This document shows, piece by piece, positions 9,534 to 17,242 of a DNA stretch of 33,678 nucleotides. Made by a program: the position numbers and the translations under genes. Within the stretch, counting starts at the first letter, position 1; each line of letters begins with the position of its first letter. The DNA comes from Sulfolobales archaeon. GTDB taxonomy: Archaea; Thermoproteota; Thermoprotei_A; Sulfolobales; NBVN01. The notes under the pieces are model-generated. The model did not search any database, was not told where the DNA came from, and saw only the letters and a list, made by a program, of their open reading frames with translations. The DNA lies in contig JANXEN010000002.1 in assembly GCA_025058345.1 (NCBI GenBank), positions 1 to 33,678 of the forward strand, in the 5' to 3' direction.

Positions 9534-9893
9534 GTGACACCTACGGTAGAGTTTTGCCCTAAGTGTGGTGCAATGTTAGTGCCTCAGAAGGGAGGTAAGG
9601 ATGCGAAGGTAACACTATCATGTCCTAAATGCGGGTTTAAAAAAGAAACATCCACCAACAATAAATACACGTTAAGTCAAAACGTCAAGCACTCACAAAA
9701 AAGTAAAACATTAGTTATTGAGAAGGATGAAAATATCGCTACGCTACCAAAAGTTAAGGGGATGGTAACCTGCCCTAAATGCGGTAACGACGAAGCGTAT
9801 TACTGGCTACTCCAAACTAGGAGGGCTGACGAACCGCCTACGAGGTTCTATAGATGTGTTAAATGCAATCACGTTTGGAGGGAGTACGAGTAA
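9534..9893 (+). CDS. tfs: Transcription factor S (TFS, TFIIS/Rpb9-like)
   Basis: TFS binds archaeal RNA polymerase and stimulates RNA cleavage in backtracked complexes. Two zinc ribbons are present: the N-terminal one with CPKCG (twice) and the C-terminal one with CPKCG and CVKCN. The C-terminal ribbon carries the acidic hairpin RADEPPT that reaches the active site. A low-complexity Lys/Ser/Asn linker (about residues 38-65) joins them. GTG 9534 is in frame but lies inside the GGGGTGA ribosome-binding site. ACG 9543, six nt after GGTG, would give the usual start just before VEFCPKCG. It is third in the rpoL cluster; a TATA-like element at 9495-9500 could give it its own start. Confidence 0.93.
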   Translation: MTPTVEFCPKCGAMLVPQKGGKDAKVTLSCPKCGFKKETSTNNKYTLSQNVKHSQKSKTLVIEKDENIATLPKVKGMVTCPKCGNDEAYYWLLQTRRADEPPTRFYRCVKCNHVWREYE

Positions 9894-10210
9894 AGCTAGC
9901 TAGGGCAACTTATTTAAGGATATGTAGATGAATGCGAACTAATCAAACCCACGTAACGCATTACTACACATATATGTTGGGAAGTATAAATCAGTTATTG
10001 GTGGATTAAGTTAAATAATCCTCACTAAGTTATGAGGTACACACGTTAAGGTATCTACCGCTAATTGAACGGTAAATCATATAGGGGTACTCCAATTATC
10101 AATTCTATAGTGGACTTAAGTCACTTTTCTAAGTAATTCAATTGCAGCCGCCTACACATCATTTCAGCAACGGCCGTAACCTACGCTTCCTCCTCAGGAA
10201 CTCAACCAAA
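9894..10210. other. Gene-free stretch with overlapping short hairpins
   Basis: No convincing gene or known RNA is seen. Two hairpins share bases and exclude each other: GGATT (10003-10007) with AATCC (10017-10021), and CCTCA (10020-10024) with TGAGG (10033-10037). The second hides a ribosome-binding-site-like TGAGGT, but no good open frame follows it. A 10-bp palindrome GACTTAAGTC lies near 10110. The stretch separates the convergent tfs and sufS transcription units, so terminators are expected here. Confidence 0.3.
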
Positions 10211-10648
10211 TTAATCCCTAAGATATATCCTCTCCATACACCCATCCTTGTACGGCCTTATGTAGCTGTAATCCCTCTCAAACACTAATCTCGGATTAAT
10301 CCTACCTAAGACGTACCTACAAACGGTTTCCGATATGAGCTTACATGTATATCTCGAATCCATACCCAATAACTGGGTGAGTTTTAAAATAGGGCACGGA
10401 TTCCTTGAAATAGTTATAAGTTCCCTATCCCCTAACTTCACCACCACGAGATCTCCCTCCTTCAGACGTAGGAATCCGTAGTAGAATTCCTTAAGTAAGT
10501 CATCCATACTGCTTACCCTACGCGGTTTTAATGACCAGATGAAGCCATAAGTGTAGAAAGCTAATAGCCCAATAAGTAATGGCAGCTTCTTTAACTGATT
10601 TACTGAAGATCTAACCCAACCCAGAGTTGATGAGTTGTCAGTAACCAC
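10211..10648 (-). CDS. Unknown cysteine-containing protein cotranscribed with SufS
   Basis: This 145-residue protein has one likely membrane or hydrophobic helix (residues 22-40, LPLLIGLLAFYTYGFIW). Its C-terminal domain has cysteines at 85, 102, 110 and 137 in the arrangement NPCP...C...C...C. Similar NCP-then-spaced-cysteine tails occur in assorted archaeal ligand- or metal-binding domains, but I cannot name the family. The gene begins 3 nt after the sufS stop with GTG, so it is surely in the same transcript. A role in sulfur or cluster handling is inference from that linkage only. Confidence 0.75.
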   Translation of the reverse strand: MVTDNSSTLGWVRSSVNQLKKLPLLIGLLAFYTYGFIWSLKPRRVSSMDDLLKEFYYGFLRLKEGDLVVVKLGDRELITISRNPCPILKLTQLLGMDSRYTCKLISETVCRYVLGRINPRLVFERDYSYIRPYKDGCMERIYLRD

Positions 10649-10651
10649 TTC

Positions 10652-11899
10652 TCAAGTAAACCTCAACACGTATTCCCTAAGGGCGTTAACCATTGCATCA
10701 ATCTCCTCTTTAGTGTTGTATATGTATAGGCTTGCTCGAACTGTGCCGGACTCAGCTTTAATTCGTTGGTGGAGTGGATGTGCGCAGTGCAGGCCGCTTC
10801 TAACAGCTATGTCGTAGGAATCGAGGTAGGACGCCACCACATGCGGATTGCTATCCACGATGTTGAAAGCTATGATGTCCCCCCTACATCCTAAGTCCCG
10901 CGGACCGTAAATTAAGATCTTATCAGCGATTAACTCATCACTACTTAATTTACTGAGCGCGTAACTCAGTAAATCCTTCCCATACGCTTCGACGTTATCC
11001 ATACCTAGCTTCCGTAAGTACCTAACAGCTTCAGCCAACCCAACAGCCCCAGCGATGTTGGGGGTTCCTGGTTCAAACCTCCACGGCATGTTTAGGAATT
11101 TAATTGAGAACTCACCTCCCTCATATTTAACGCTGTCAACAATGCCGCCACCGGTAAATGGAGGAGTAAGAGAATCCTGAACTTCCTTCCTAACGTACAG
11201 CACTCCAATACCTGTAGGACCTAACATCTTATGACCGCTGAAGGCCATAAAATCGACACCTAAGTCCACTACTGAGATAGGTATGTGGGGAACGCTTTGG
11301 GCGCCATCAACAACTAGGAAGGCATCAACCTCACGCGCGATCTTCGAAACCATCTTAACATCAACTAAGGTCCCTAACACATTACTCATATGTGTGATTG
11401 AGATAACTTTAGTATTACGGTCGACAAGGCTTGATAACTCGTCGTAATCTAATTTATAATCGTCTTTAATCCCAACAACCCTTAACTTAAATCCCCTAAT
11501 CTTAGAAAGAGTTACCCAAGGCAGTAGGTTACTATGGTGTTCCATAATGGAAACTACGACGTTGTCCGTAGGGTTAAGACTTAATCCAAGCATGTACGCA
11601 ACTAAATTAAGCGATTGGGTAGTACCGCTCGTAAACACTACCTCATCTAAGTACCTCGCGTTAATGAATTTACGGACCTCTTCATGAGCATCCTCATACA
11701 ACCTACTGGCCTCCATAGAAAGTCTATGAACACCCCTATGGACATTGCTGGTAAACAGTTCGTAATAATCCCTCACAGCCCTTATAACTTGAGTAGGTTT
11801 AAGTGAGGTCGCAGCGCTATCGAAGTAAATCACCTTCCTAGATCTCAATATAGGGAAATCATCCCTAATCGACCTAAAATCAGTCAGCAGACCCACCAC
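10652..11899 (-). CDS. sufS: Cysteine desulfurase, SufS type
   Basis: A PLP-dependent class V aminotransferase-fold enzyme that takes sulfur from cysteine for Fe-S cluster assembly. Visible features are the N-terminal YFDSAATS, the PLP-lysine motif SGHKMLGPTG (K224) and the catalytic cysteine in RSGLHCAHPL (C372). The RSG-x-HC-AHP loop is typical of SufS rather than IscS. Length (415) is normal. GTG 11899 lies at the transcript start predicted from the box A at 11921-11928, so it may be leaderless. The in-frame CTG at 11887, six nt after GGTG, is an alternative. The downstream cysteine protein is in the same operon. No other suf gene is in the window. Confidence 0.94.
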   Translation of the reverse strand: MVGLLTDFRSIRDDFPILRSRKVIYFDSAATSLKPTQVIRAVRDYYELFTSNVHRGVHRLSMEASRLYEDAHEEVRKFINARYLDEVVFTSGTTQSLNLVAYMLGLSLNPTDNVVVSIMEHHSNLLPWVTLSKIRGFKLRVVGIKDDYKLDYDELSSLVDRNTKVISITHMSNVLGTLVDVKMVSKIAREVDAFLVVDGAQSVPHIPISVVDLGVDFMAFSGHKMLGPTGIGVLYVRKEVQDSLTPPFTGGGIVDSVKYEGGEFSIKFLNMPWRFEPGTPNIAGAVGLAEAVRYLRKLGMDNVEAYGKDLLSYALSKLSSDELIADKILIYGPRDLGCRGDIIAFNIVDSNPHVVASYLDSYDIAVRSGLHCAHPLHQRIKAESGTVRASLYIYNTKEEIDAMVNALREYVLRFT

Positions 11900-11920
11900 T
11901 CAATCTTAAGTAGTTCAAAG

Positions 11921-11928
11921 TAAATAAA
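11921..11928 (-). promoter_or_regulatory. Box A of sufS
   Basis: TTTATTTA on the minus strand is centred about 27 nt before 11898, which coincides with the GTG at 11899-11897. Confidence 0.5.
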
Positions 11929-12012
11929 TCTGAAAGCAATAAATAACCGACGCGTCTAGGTACTTGAATTAAACCACATCCCTAACTCAAACCACTGAAG
12001 TTATGACGTAAT

Positions 12013-12020
12013 TTTTTTAA
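12013..12020 (+). promoter_or_regulatory. Box A of the RHH gene
   Basis: TTTTTTAA predicts a transcript start near 12043, three nt before AGGTGAT (12046-12052). The ATG follows at 12056. Confidence 0.45.
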
Positions 12021-12055
12021 GTTAATCACTTCATAGGTAATAAGCAGGTGATTTC

Positions 12056-12283
12056 ATGAAATTAATCACCGTTAAACTCCCAGACATATACGTAGATGGC
12101 ATTGATGAACTAGTTAAGTTAGGCCGATATTCATGTAGGAGTGAAGTCATAAGAGTCGCTATTAGGGATCTCCTAAAGAACGAGTTATGGTTCGGTGATG
12201 AAGAGCTAAACACGGCTAAAAACTCAATTACAGAAACCCAAAGCCTCAATCAAGAAAACGTAAGGTACATTAAAATAAAGTAA
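12056..12283 (+). CDS. Ribbon-helix-helix (CopG/Arc-type) DNA-binding protein
   Basis: This 75-residue protein has the RHH layout. A beta ribbon ([12 protein letters not shown]) is followed by helix A ([10 protein letters not shown]), the turn YSCRSEVIR and helix B ([14 protein letters not shown]). The family binds operators as dimers of dimers. The C-terminal 25 residues are polar and probably disordered. AGGTGAT sits 3 nt before the ATG. No toxin-like partner is adjacent, so it looks like a stand-alone regulator. The dyad symmetries just downstream (12299-12454) are possible binding sites. Confidence 0.9.
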   Translation: MKLITVKLPDIYVDGIDELVKLGRYSCRSEVIRVAIRDLLKNELWFGDEELNTAKNSITETQSLNQENVRYIKIK

Positions 12284-12298
12284 GCTAATCAATTTATC

Positions 12299-12316
12299 TG
12301 AGTTACGTAACACTCA
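12299..12316. repeat. Nested dyad after the RHH gene
   Basis: The sequence can form a hairpin with TGAGT and ACTCA arms. It also contains the perfect 10-bp palindrome GTTACGTAAC. It lies 16 nt after the RHH stop, so it may be a terminator or an operator. Confidence 0.35.
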
Positions 12317-12393
12317 GTATTTATGTACTTATCACCCCATTAGCAGCACTTTCATCAGCGTTCATATCTTAACTACCCACCACAGTAAATCCC

Positions 12394-12419
12394 AACCCCT
12401 TAAACATGTTTGAAGGGTT
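12394..12419. repeat. 26-bp near-perfect palindrome
   Basis: Eleven of 13 position pairs are Watson-Crick, one is G-T and one is mismatched. The core is AAACATGTTT and the outer arms are AACCC and GGGTT. There is no loop, so this looks like a DNA operator rather than an RNA hairpin. It lies in the gene-free stretch between the RHH gene and trmI. Confidence 0.55.
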
Positions 12420-12427
12420 TTAATCGT

Positions 12428-12454
12428 GGTACCACATTCATAGGTATGTGGACC
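12428..12454. repeat. Hairpin-forming inverted repeat
   Basis: CCACAT (12432-12437) pairs with ATGTGG (12446-12451). GGT (12428-12430) pairs with ACC (12452-12454) across a one-base bulge. The loop is 8 nt. It starts 9 nt after the 26-bp palindrome and ends about 67 nt before the trmI box A. Confidence 0.4.
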
Positions 12455-12520
12455 CACCCATCTTTAGATGTTTATTCAAGTAAAGTCGTTTAGAAGCTGG
12501 TGGCGGGAGCACTAAGTTTA

Positions 12521-12529
12521 GATATTTAA
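12521..12529 (+). promoter_or_regulatory. Box A of trmI
   Basis: ATATTTAAA centred at about 12525 predicts a transcript start near 12551, about 40 nt before the earliest reasonable start of the trmI reading frame. Confidence 0.4.
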
Positions 12530-12589
12530 ATTTAGGTAAATGTAAAATACTTTGAAGTGAGTACCTGGCTGTGAGGAGGGCTGGTATTT

Positions 12590-13390
12590 CTGAATAGTGA
12601 TGTAGGACATCAGGACCGAGCCGTAAACTACGAATCTAACGTATTAATTTACATAGATGAGAGGAGGTCTAAATTAATTAAAGTTGTTAGAGGGAAGGAG
12701 CTATCAACTGATAAGGGGCTAATTAAGAGTGACTACATAGTTGGTAAGAGCTTTGGGGATTCAGTAAAGTTAAGTACCGGTGCCGTTGCTTACCTGCTAA
12801 AACCTACCCTCCTTGACTACATGACGAAGGGATTTATGAGGGTTACTCAGGTCATCTACCCTAAAGACTTGGGGTTCATCCTACTGCTTTCTGATGTAGG
12901 TCCTGGCTCTAGAGTTATTGAGGGTGGGGTCGGTACAGGGTTTATGACAGCTGTGCTGGCGAAATATGTGGGGGGTGAGGGACGTGTTTATGCCTACGAG
13001 TTAAATAAGGACTACATAGAAATAGCTCATAGAAATCTGAAGGTCGTCGGACTCGATAGCAGGGTAACCTTCAGAAATAAAGATATTAGGGAAGAGGTAG
13101 AGGACAGCAACATAGATTCAGCGATACTAGACATACCGGACCCGTGGAACGCCCTCAACTCGTTAATCAAGGCGTTAAGACCTTCAGCAACAGTACTGTC
13201 CTTCCTGCCGACGATAAATCAAGTTGAGAAGTTAGTCGTACATGCTCAGGCAACGAAGGCGTTCACCGATGTCAAGGCATATGAGATTCTACTTAGGGAA
13301 TTCGAAGTTAAGAAGGATGCTGTAAGACCTAAGTCTAGGATGGTTGGACATACCGGATACGTAGTCTTTATGAGGTTCCTTAAGGCTTAG
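12590..13390 (+). CDS. trmI: tRNA (adenine-N1)-methyltransferase TrmI, probable non-canonical start
   Basis: Archaeal TrmI methylates A57/A58 in the T-loop of tRNAs, a modification tied to heat stability. The Rossmann core shows VIEGGVGTGFMTA, YAYELNKD and ILDIPDPW, and the C-terminal family signature is KKDAVRPKSRMVGHTGY. The first ATG (12821) would leave 189 residues and drop the N-terminal beta domain. That domain is clearly encoded upstream in frame (VLIYIDERRSKLIKVV... through VTQVIYPKD), and the frame is open from 12575. No ATG, GTG or TTG occurs between 12575 and 12820 in frame. Candidates are CTG 12581 or 12590 and GTA 12584, 12602 or 12623. CTG 12590 is used here only as a placeholder. 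Confidence 0.88.
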   Translation: MNSDVGHQDRAVNYESNVLIYIDERRSKLIKVVRGKELSTDKGLIKSDYIVGKSFGDSVKLSTGAVAYLLKPTLLDYMTKGFMRVTQVIYPKDLGFILLLSDVGPGSRVIEGGVGTGFMTAVLAKYVGGEGRVYAYELNKDYIEIAHRNLKVVGLDSRVTFRNKDIREEVEDSNIDSAILDIPDPWNALNSLIKALRPSATVLSFLPTINQVEKLVVHAQATKAFTDVKAYEILLREFEVKKDAVRPKSRMVGHTGYVVFMRFLKA

Positions 13391-13455
13391 CCATTAAGCC
13401 ACCGCTTTATTGAAAGCTTAATATGTTTAAATTCACCCCATAATTAGGTGTTTAA

Positions 13456-13710
13456 ATGCTAGTAAAACTACCGGTAGGTGAGGGGGAGAAACACACAGTA
13501 ATGGTTGACTACGATATGTTCGCTAGTAAAGTCTTCATATACTTAGATGATGAATTACAGAAGACGTTTATACTTACTGGGAACCCGATAAAGGTGGAGT
13601 TCTCTGTAGGTAATGCGGAGAAGCATAACGTATCTATACATGTAAGAGGTAAGACAATCCCTGTAGTCACGATATACGTAGATGGTAACTTAATAGGTAC
13701 TTTCAGGTAG
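13456..13710 (+). CDS. Small beta-rich protein made of two similar repeats
   Basis: I do not recognise the family. The 84-residue protein consists of two matching halves: residues about 10-39 (EKH-x-V, then VFIYLDDELQKTF) and 53-83 (EKH-x-V, then VTIYVDGNLIGTF). Each half would form two or three beta strands ending in a YxD turn. There is no signal peptide, cysteine or membrane helix, so it is probably a soluble cytoplasmic beta-sandwich or barrel. Its ATG has GGTG 5 nt upstream, and a box A-like TTTAAATT lies near 13426-13433. It lies between trmI and rps25e. Confidence 0.85.
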   Translation: MLVKLPVGEGEKHTVMVDYDMFASKVFIYLDDELQKTFILTGNPIKVEFSVGNAEKHNVSIHVRGKTIPVVTIYVDGNLIGTFR

Positions 13711-13779
13711 TACCTCAGCAATCTATTTTCATGTAAATCTTTAAGCCACTTAATCATATTTTCATCTAGGTGTGTGGTA

Positions 13780-14100
13780 ATGGGTGGGGGTAAGGGCGGT
13801 AAACCTCTATCAATAGCTGAGAAACGGCAGAAGAAGGCGATGGAAGAGCAGCTTAAGCAGCAGCTAAGGAAGTCAGAACAACGTGATAGGAAAACACAGA
13901 CAACGATATTGGATGAATCCTTAGTTGATAGAGCTAGTAAGGAGGTAAGCAACTTAAACATCGTGACCCCTTACACGCTCTCATCAAAGCTTGGAGTCAG
14001 CATCGGCATCGCTAGAAGCATCATTAAGGAATTAATGAATCAGGGGAAGTTGAAATTAGTGAGTAAGAGTAGGAGAGTAATAATCGCCACAGCCACATAA
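13780..14100 (+). CDS. rps25e: Small ribosomal subunit protein S25e
   Basis: This 106-residue protein has a basic, glycine-rich start (GGGKGGKPLS), a long Lys/Gln/Arg-rich helix (residues about 12-40) and a C-terminal winged-helix domain (TPYTLSSKLGVSIGIARSIIKEL) ending in a beta strand, as in eS25. ATG 13780 is preferred because AGGTG lies 7 nt before it; GTG 13774 abuts the ribosome-binding site. It converges on the ligase gene. Confidence 0.95.
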   Translation: MGGGKGGKPLSIAEKRQKKAMEEQLKQQLRKSEQRDRKTQTTILDESLVDRASKEVSNLNIVTPYTLSSKLGVSIGIARSIIKELMNQGKLKLVSKSRRVIIATAT

Positions 14101-14107
14101 ATAATTT

Positions 14108-14120
14108 TTAGACGGTCTAA
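14108..14120. terminator. Dyad between convergent rps25e and lig
   Basis: Perfect 6-bp arms TTAGAC and GTCTAA flank a single G, preceded by a run of five T. It lies in the 30-nt gap between two stop codons, so a bidirectional terminator is likely. Confidence 0.4.
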
Positions 14121-14130
14121 GAAGCCTTAA

Positions 14131-15936
14131 CTATACCTGCTCCTGAGAGACTTCCTCAGTAATTTTTCTAAGCTGTCTCTTATACATCTCAATAAGCTCA
14201 TCAACTCTTGTTGCGTCCTCAGCGCTCTTCTCATCCCTCCACCTCAAAAACCTTGGGAACCTAATGGAGATTCCAACACCTTCCCCTACCTTACCTCTAC
14301 CGCATGTGTGGAGTGGAGATAGAGTTAACTCAGCACCTATCACCTCAGCCACTAGCGCTGGAACTACCCACACATCAGGCTCTAACTCAGAGTCCACCCT
14401 AGGGTGTTTATGGTCAATTACATATGGCTGAATCAGTGACGGAATCTTCTCCAAATCCTCATCTGTGAAGCCCGAACCGACTTTACATACTGTTTGAAAC
14501 GTATCTGTATCCGGTTCGTATGCAGCCATAAGTAGTGCCCCGTACTTCCCGCCACGCCTACCTCTGCCATGGAAAGCACCGACAACAACTAAGTCTACCG
14601 TATCAATCATCTCACTCTTATAATCCCTCTTATACTTAATCCAAAGCCAACCCCTAGCACCTGCCTGATAAATAGCCTGATCATGCACGGCCTTCACGAC
14701 AACACCCTCGCAGCCTGCTTCAATAGCTTTTAGGAAGAATCTCTCAAGCGTCTCTGGATCGTCGGTGATGGTTAAATCCGCTAACCTCAAATTATCGCTT
14801 TGGACGACGATGTCCTGAAGGTACTTCTTTCTAACAGTTATCGGTTTTAGGGTGAGGTCCTCACCATCAACGTAGAGTGCGTCGAAGAGGTAGAGCTTAA
14901 CTGGGAACTCCTTAACGGCCTCATGGACATCATGCTTCCTCTTCCTATGCATTAATTCCTGAAACGCCTTCAATTCGTTGGTATTGGGGTCTACAGCAAC
15001 TATCTCACCCTCAACTATTGCCTCCCTACACCTCAGCCCATCTAGAAGTACCTCAACTACGTCAGGGTATTGATGGGTAATGTTCTCAAGCCTTCTAGAG
15101 AAGATCCAAATACTGTTACCGCCCCTATGGATTTGAGCTCTCTCCCCATCATATTTAAATTCAACTAAGGCTTTACCGCCGACCTTCCCCAGAATTTCCT
15201 TAGGGTCACTTAACCTCTCAGCAAGCATAGGCCTTATGGGAACCCCAACCTTAGGCTCTATGTTCTTAAGGGATTCAATACCTCCAAACGCTAAGGCCTT
15301 AGCAACGTTTCCTAAATCAGCCCTAATGTTATAGGCTCTCTCAACAACAGCTCTATAGCTTTGAGAGCCGCCGAAACAAATGGCTAACGCGTCTAAAACA
15401 GTTGCATCCCCGATACCTAACCTCAGCCTACCCTCGATTAGACGTACTAAGTACTTAGCCTCTAACGGTTCAGCATCCATTAAAAGCCCTGCAATCAACT
15501 TAATCTTAATATCTCTACTCCCTTCCCCAACCATCGAAGCTACCCTACTTAACGTATCGTAAACCCTCCCAACGCTTAATCTCGTACCTAGCTTAGGGCC
15601 TGAAAGGAATTGAGTTAAACCCCCTAAAGCACCTCTCTGCTTCAGTAACTCGACAGCTCTACCAAGATCGCCTAACTGCTTATAGAGCTTCTCAACCTCA
15701 GCCTCACTCGTTTTCGTAGCTATGGACACTGCCTTAATCAGGAACCTCTCACCAACACCTAACTCTGGAAAACCACTCCACTCAGGCCACAACCTCCCCT
15801 GCATTAGGTATATGACCTTATCGATGATGTCTGAAGGGGTCTTTCTGAAGAGGTCGACCAACACGTTCGTAAGCTGAATTCTGCTGGTAGTACCTTCCAA
15901 CTTCTCAAACGTTTCAGCCAGTATTATGAAGTCCAC
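14131..15936 (-). CDS. lig: ATP-dependent DNA ligase
   Basis: This replicative-type archaeal ligase seals nicks via a ligase-AMP intermediate. The adenylated lysine is K261 in EFKYDGERAQ (motif I). Motif III (KLYLFDALYVDG), motif IV (EGVVVKA) and motif V (WIKYKRDYK) follow, with an alpha-helical N-terminal DNA-binding domain (residues 1-230) and a C-terminal OB fold ending in GVGISIRFPRFLRWRDEK. The 601-residue length is standard. The GTG start has GGGG 3 nt upstream, and a box A (about 15963-15971) fits a short leader. It is the last gene of the minus-strand repair region but has its own promoter. Confidence 0.97.
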   Translation of the reverse strand: MDFIILAETFEKLEGTTSRIQLTNVLVDLFRKTPSDIIDKVIYLMQGRLWPEWSGFPELGVGERFLIKAVSIATKTSEAEVEKLYKQLGDLGRAVELLKQRGALGGLTQFLSGPKLGTRLSVGRVYDTLSRVASMVGEGSRDIKIKLIAGLLMDAEPLEAKYLVRLIEGRLRLGIGDATVLDALAICFGGSQSYRAVVERAYNIRADLGNVAKALAFGGIESLKNIEPKVGVPIRPMLAERLSDPKEILGKVGGKALVEFKYDGERAQIHRGGNSIWIFSRRLENITHQYPDVVEVLLDGLRCREAIVEGEIVAVDPNTNELKAFQELMHRKRKHDVHEAVKEFPVKLYLFDALYVDGEDLTLKPITVRKKYLQDIVVQSDNLRLADLTITDDPETLERFFLKAIEAGCEGVVVKAVHDQAIYQAGARGWLWIKYKRDYKSEMIDTVDLVVVGAFHGRGRRGGKYGALLMAAYEPDTDTFQTVCKVGSGFTDEDLEKIPSLIQPYVIDHKHPRVDSELEPDVWVVPALVAEVIGAELTLSPLHTCGRGKVGEGVGISIRFPRFLRWRDEKSAEDATRVDELIEMYKRQLRKITEEVSQEQV

Positions 15937-16046
15937 AATCCCCTAGAATTACATCGAATGTGTTAAATTAAAAATTTAAGGAATTTAAACTATTAAGTGA
16001 TTAGATGATGAGAACCGGCAAGAAGACTTAAGATGTCTGCTCAGAG

Positions 16047-16523
16047 TTAATCTGAAGGCTCCTTAGGCAACGAATTAATTACGTACATCACAGCTGCCTC
16101 CAACTCAACTATGAAGTACTCGTTGAAGTTCCCCTCAATAACTATCTCAGATACATAGCCATCAGCATCTCTAATGTCGTACCTACTCACCCTACCTATT
16201 GAGGAGGTCTTCTTCTCCTCCAAGAACTTAGTTAGATATGATTTAACTAGTCTATGCCCGCTATCTATCTTAATGAGGGGGACTACCTTAACCTTATTGG
16301 CGGTAAATGTGATGGTTGCAACTATATTGTCGTCACTGTCCTTCAGCGTGATTACCTCCTCCTTAAGTTTCTTATCGTCAACTTTCTCAGAAGTCCTACC
16401 CACCCTATCTAAGACCTTCAACATAGACTCATACATCTCTAACTCCTTCCTCAACTCCCTAATCTTCTCCTCAATAACCTTCCTCAAATCGTCGTAGTTG
16501 GATTTCAGGCTAATGGGTCCCAC
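16047..16523 (-). CDS. Unknown protein overlapping uracil-DNA glycosylase
   Basis: This is an about 158-residue protein of unrecognised family. A charged coiled-coil (roughly residues 10-45, rich in Glu, Lys, Arg and Leu) is followed by a mixed alpha/beta domain (NIVATITFTANKVKVVPLI, a YIR/RYDIRD segment, EIVIEGNFNEYFIVELEAA). Its start region overlaps the end of the glycosylase gene, so translation is probably coupled. GTG 16523 is used here, TTG 16538 also exists, and ATT 16514, six nt after GGTG, overlaps the glycosylase stop. A repair role would be inference from linkage. Confidence 0.8.
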   Translation of the reverse strand: MGPISLKSNYDDLRKVIEEKIRELRKELEMYESMLKVLDRVGRTSEKVDDKKLKEEVITLKDSDDNIVATITFTANKVKVVPLIKIDSGHRLVKSYLTKFLEEKKTSSIGRVSRYDIRDADGYVSEIVIEGNFNEYFIVELEAAVMYVINSLPKEPSD

Positions 16524-17163
16524 CCTGAATAAAATCAAGCAACGATGGCGACCTCCTACCCACAGACTCTTTTGAGAGACCTACGTAGAGGTCCTTAATG
16601 ATATCGAAGTCTAAATCCAATATAGACTTAACGTTAGGGTTGTAGAGGGCTGTAGCTGGATGGAAGGTAGGAAATAAATAAACGTCTTTAAGACCTAGCA
16701 AATCAACTTTAACCCACCTTCCCCTCATCCTACTAACACCAGCCCATTTAATACCGACTAAGCCAAAAATAAATCTACCAGCGTGGTTCCCTAAAGTAAC
16801 TAGTAACTTAGGGTTCACTAACTTAATTATAGATGTGGTGTATTCACCGCATGCCGTAATCTCATCATCGCTGGGCTCCCTATTGTTAGGAGGCCTACAT
16901 CTCACTACGTTAGTTATAAATACGTCAGACCTAGCGATACCTCTACCTTCAAGCATCTCAGTAAGTAATTTACCGGCAGAACCTACGAAAGGCCTTCCCT
17001 CCTCATCCTCCTTCTGACCTGGAGCCTCACCAATGAATAATAGCTTACTGCTTAAGGGTCCCTCACCAGGCACCGGTTTATTCCTGTACTTATGTAGCTG
17101 GCATTTAGAGCATCTAGATACCTTACTAACTATGTCAGACCATATGAAATCCTTATCATGCAA
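16510..17163 (-). CDS. udg: Uracil-DNA glycosylase, family 4 (4Fe-4S)
   Basis: It removes uracil arising from cytosine deamination, which is fast at high temperature. Motif A is FIGEAPGQKEDEEGRPF (residues 43-59) and the second motif is HPATALYNP (168-176). The iron-sulfur ligands C18, C21, C89 and C105 are in the family-4 arrangement (CSKC ... VRC ... AC). The length, 217 residues, is normal. The start is TTG 17163 beside GTGAT; the ATG that follows is out of frame. It heads an operon with the coiled-coil protein. Confidence 0.94.
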   Translation of the reverse strand: MHDKDFIWSDIVSKVSRCSKCQLHKYRNKPVPGEGPLSSKLLFIGEAPGQKEDEEGRPFVGSAGKLLTEMLEGRGIARSDVFITNVVRCRPPNNREPSDDEITACGEYTTSIIKLVNPKLLVTLGNHAGRFIFGLVGIKWAGVSRMRGRWVKVDLLGLKDVYLFPTFHPATALYNPNVKSILDLDFDIIKDLYVGLSKESVGRRSPSLLDFIQGGTH

Positions 17164-17242
17164 TCACAGTCAACCACGTAGTAAATCATCAAAGAGGTAA
17201 AATACTTTTAAAGCCACCTGAAATTAAGTTAATTAGGTCGGG

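Noticed and set aside
10096-10106. TCAATTCTATA resembling the CRISPR repeat
   Set aside because: Only about 11 bases match and AT-rich sequence makes this likely by chance; there is no second copy nearby.
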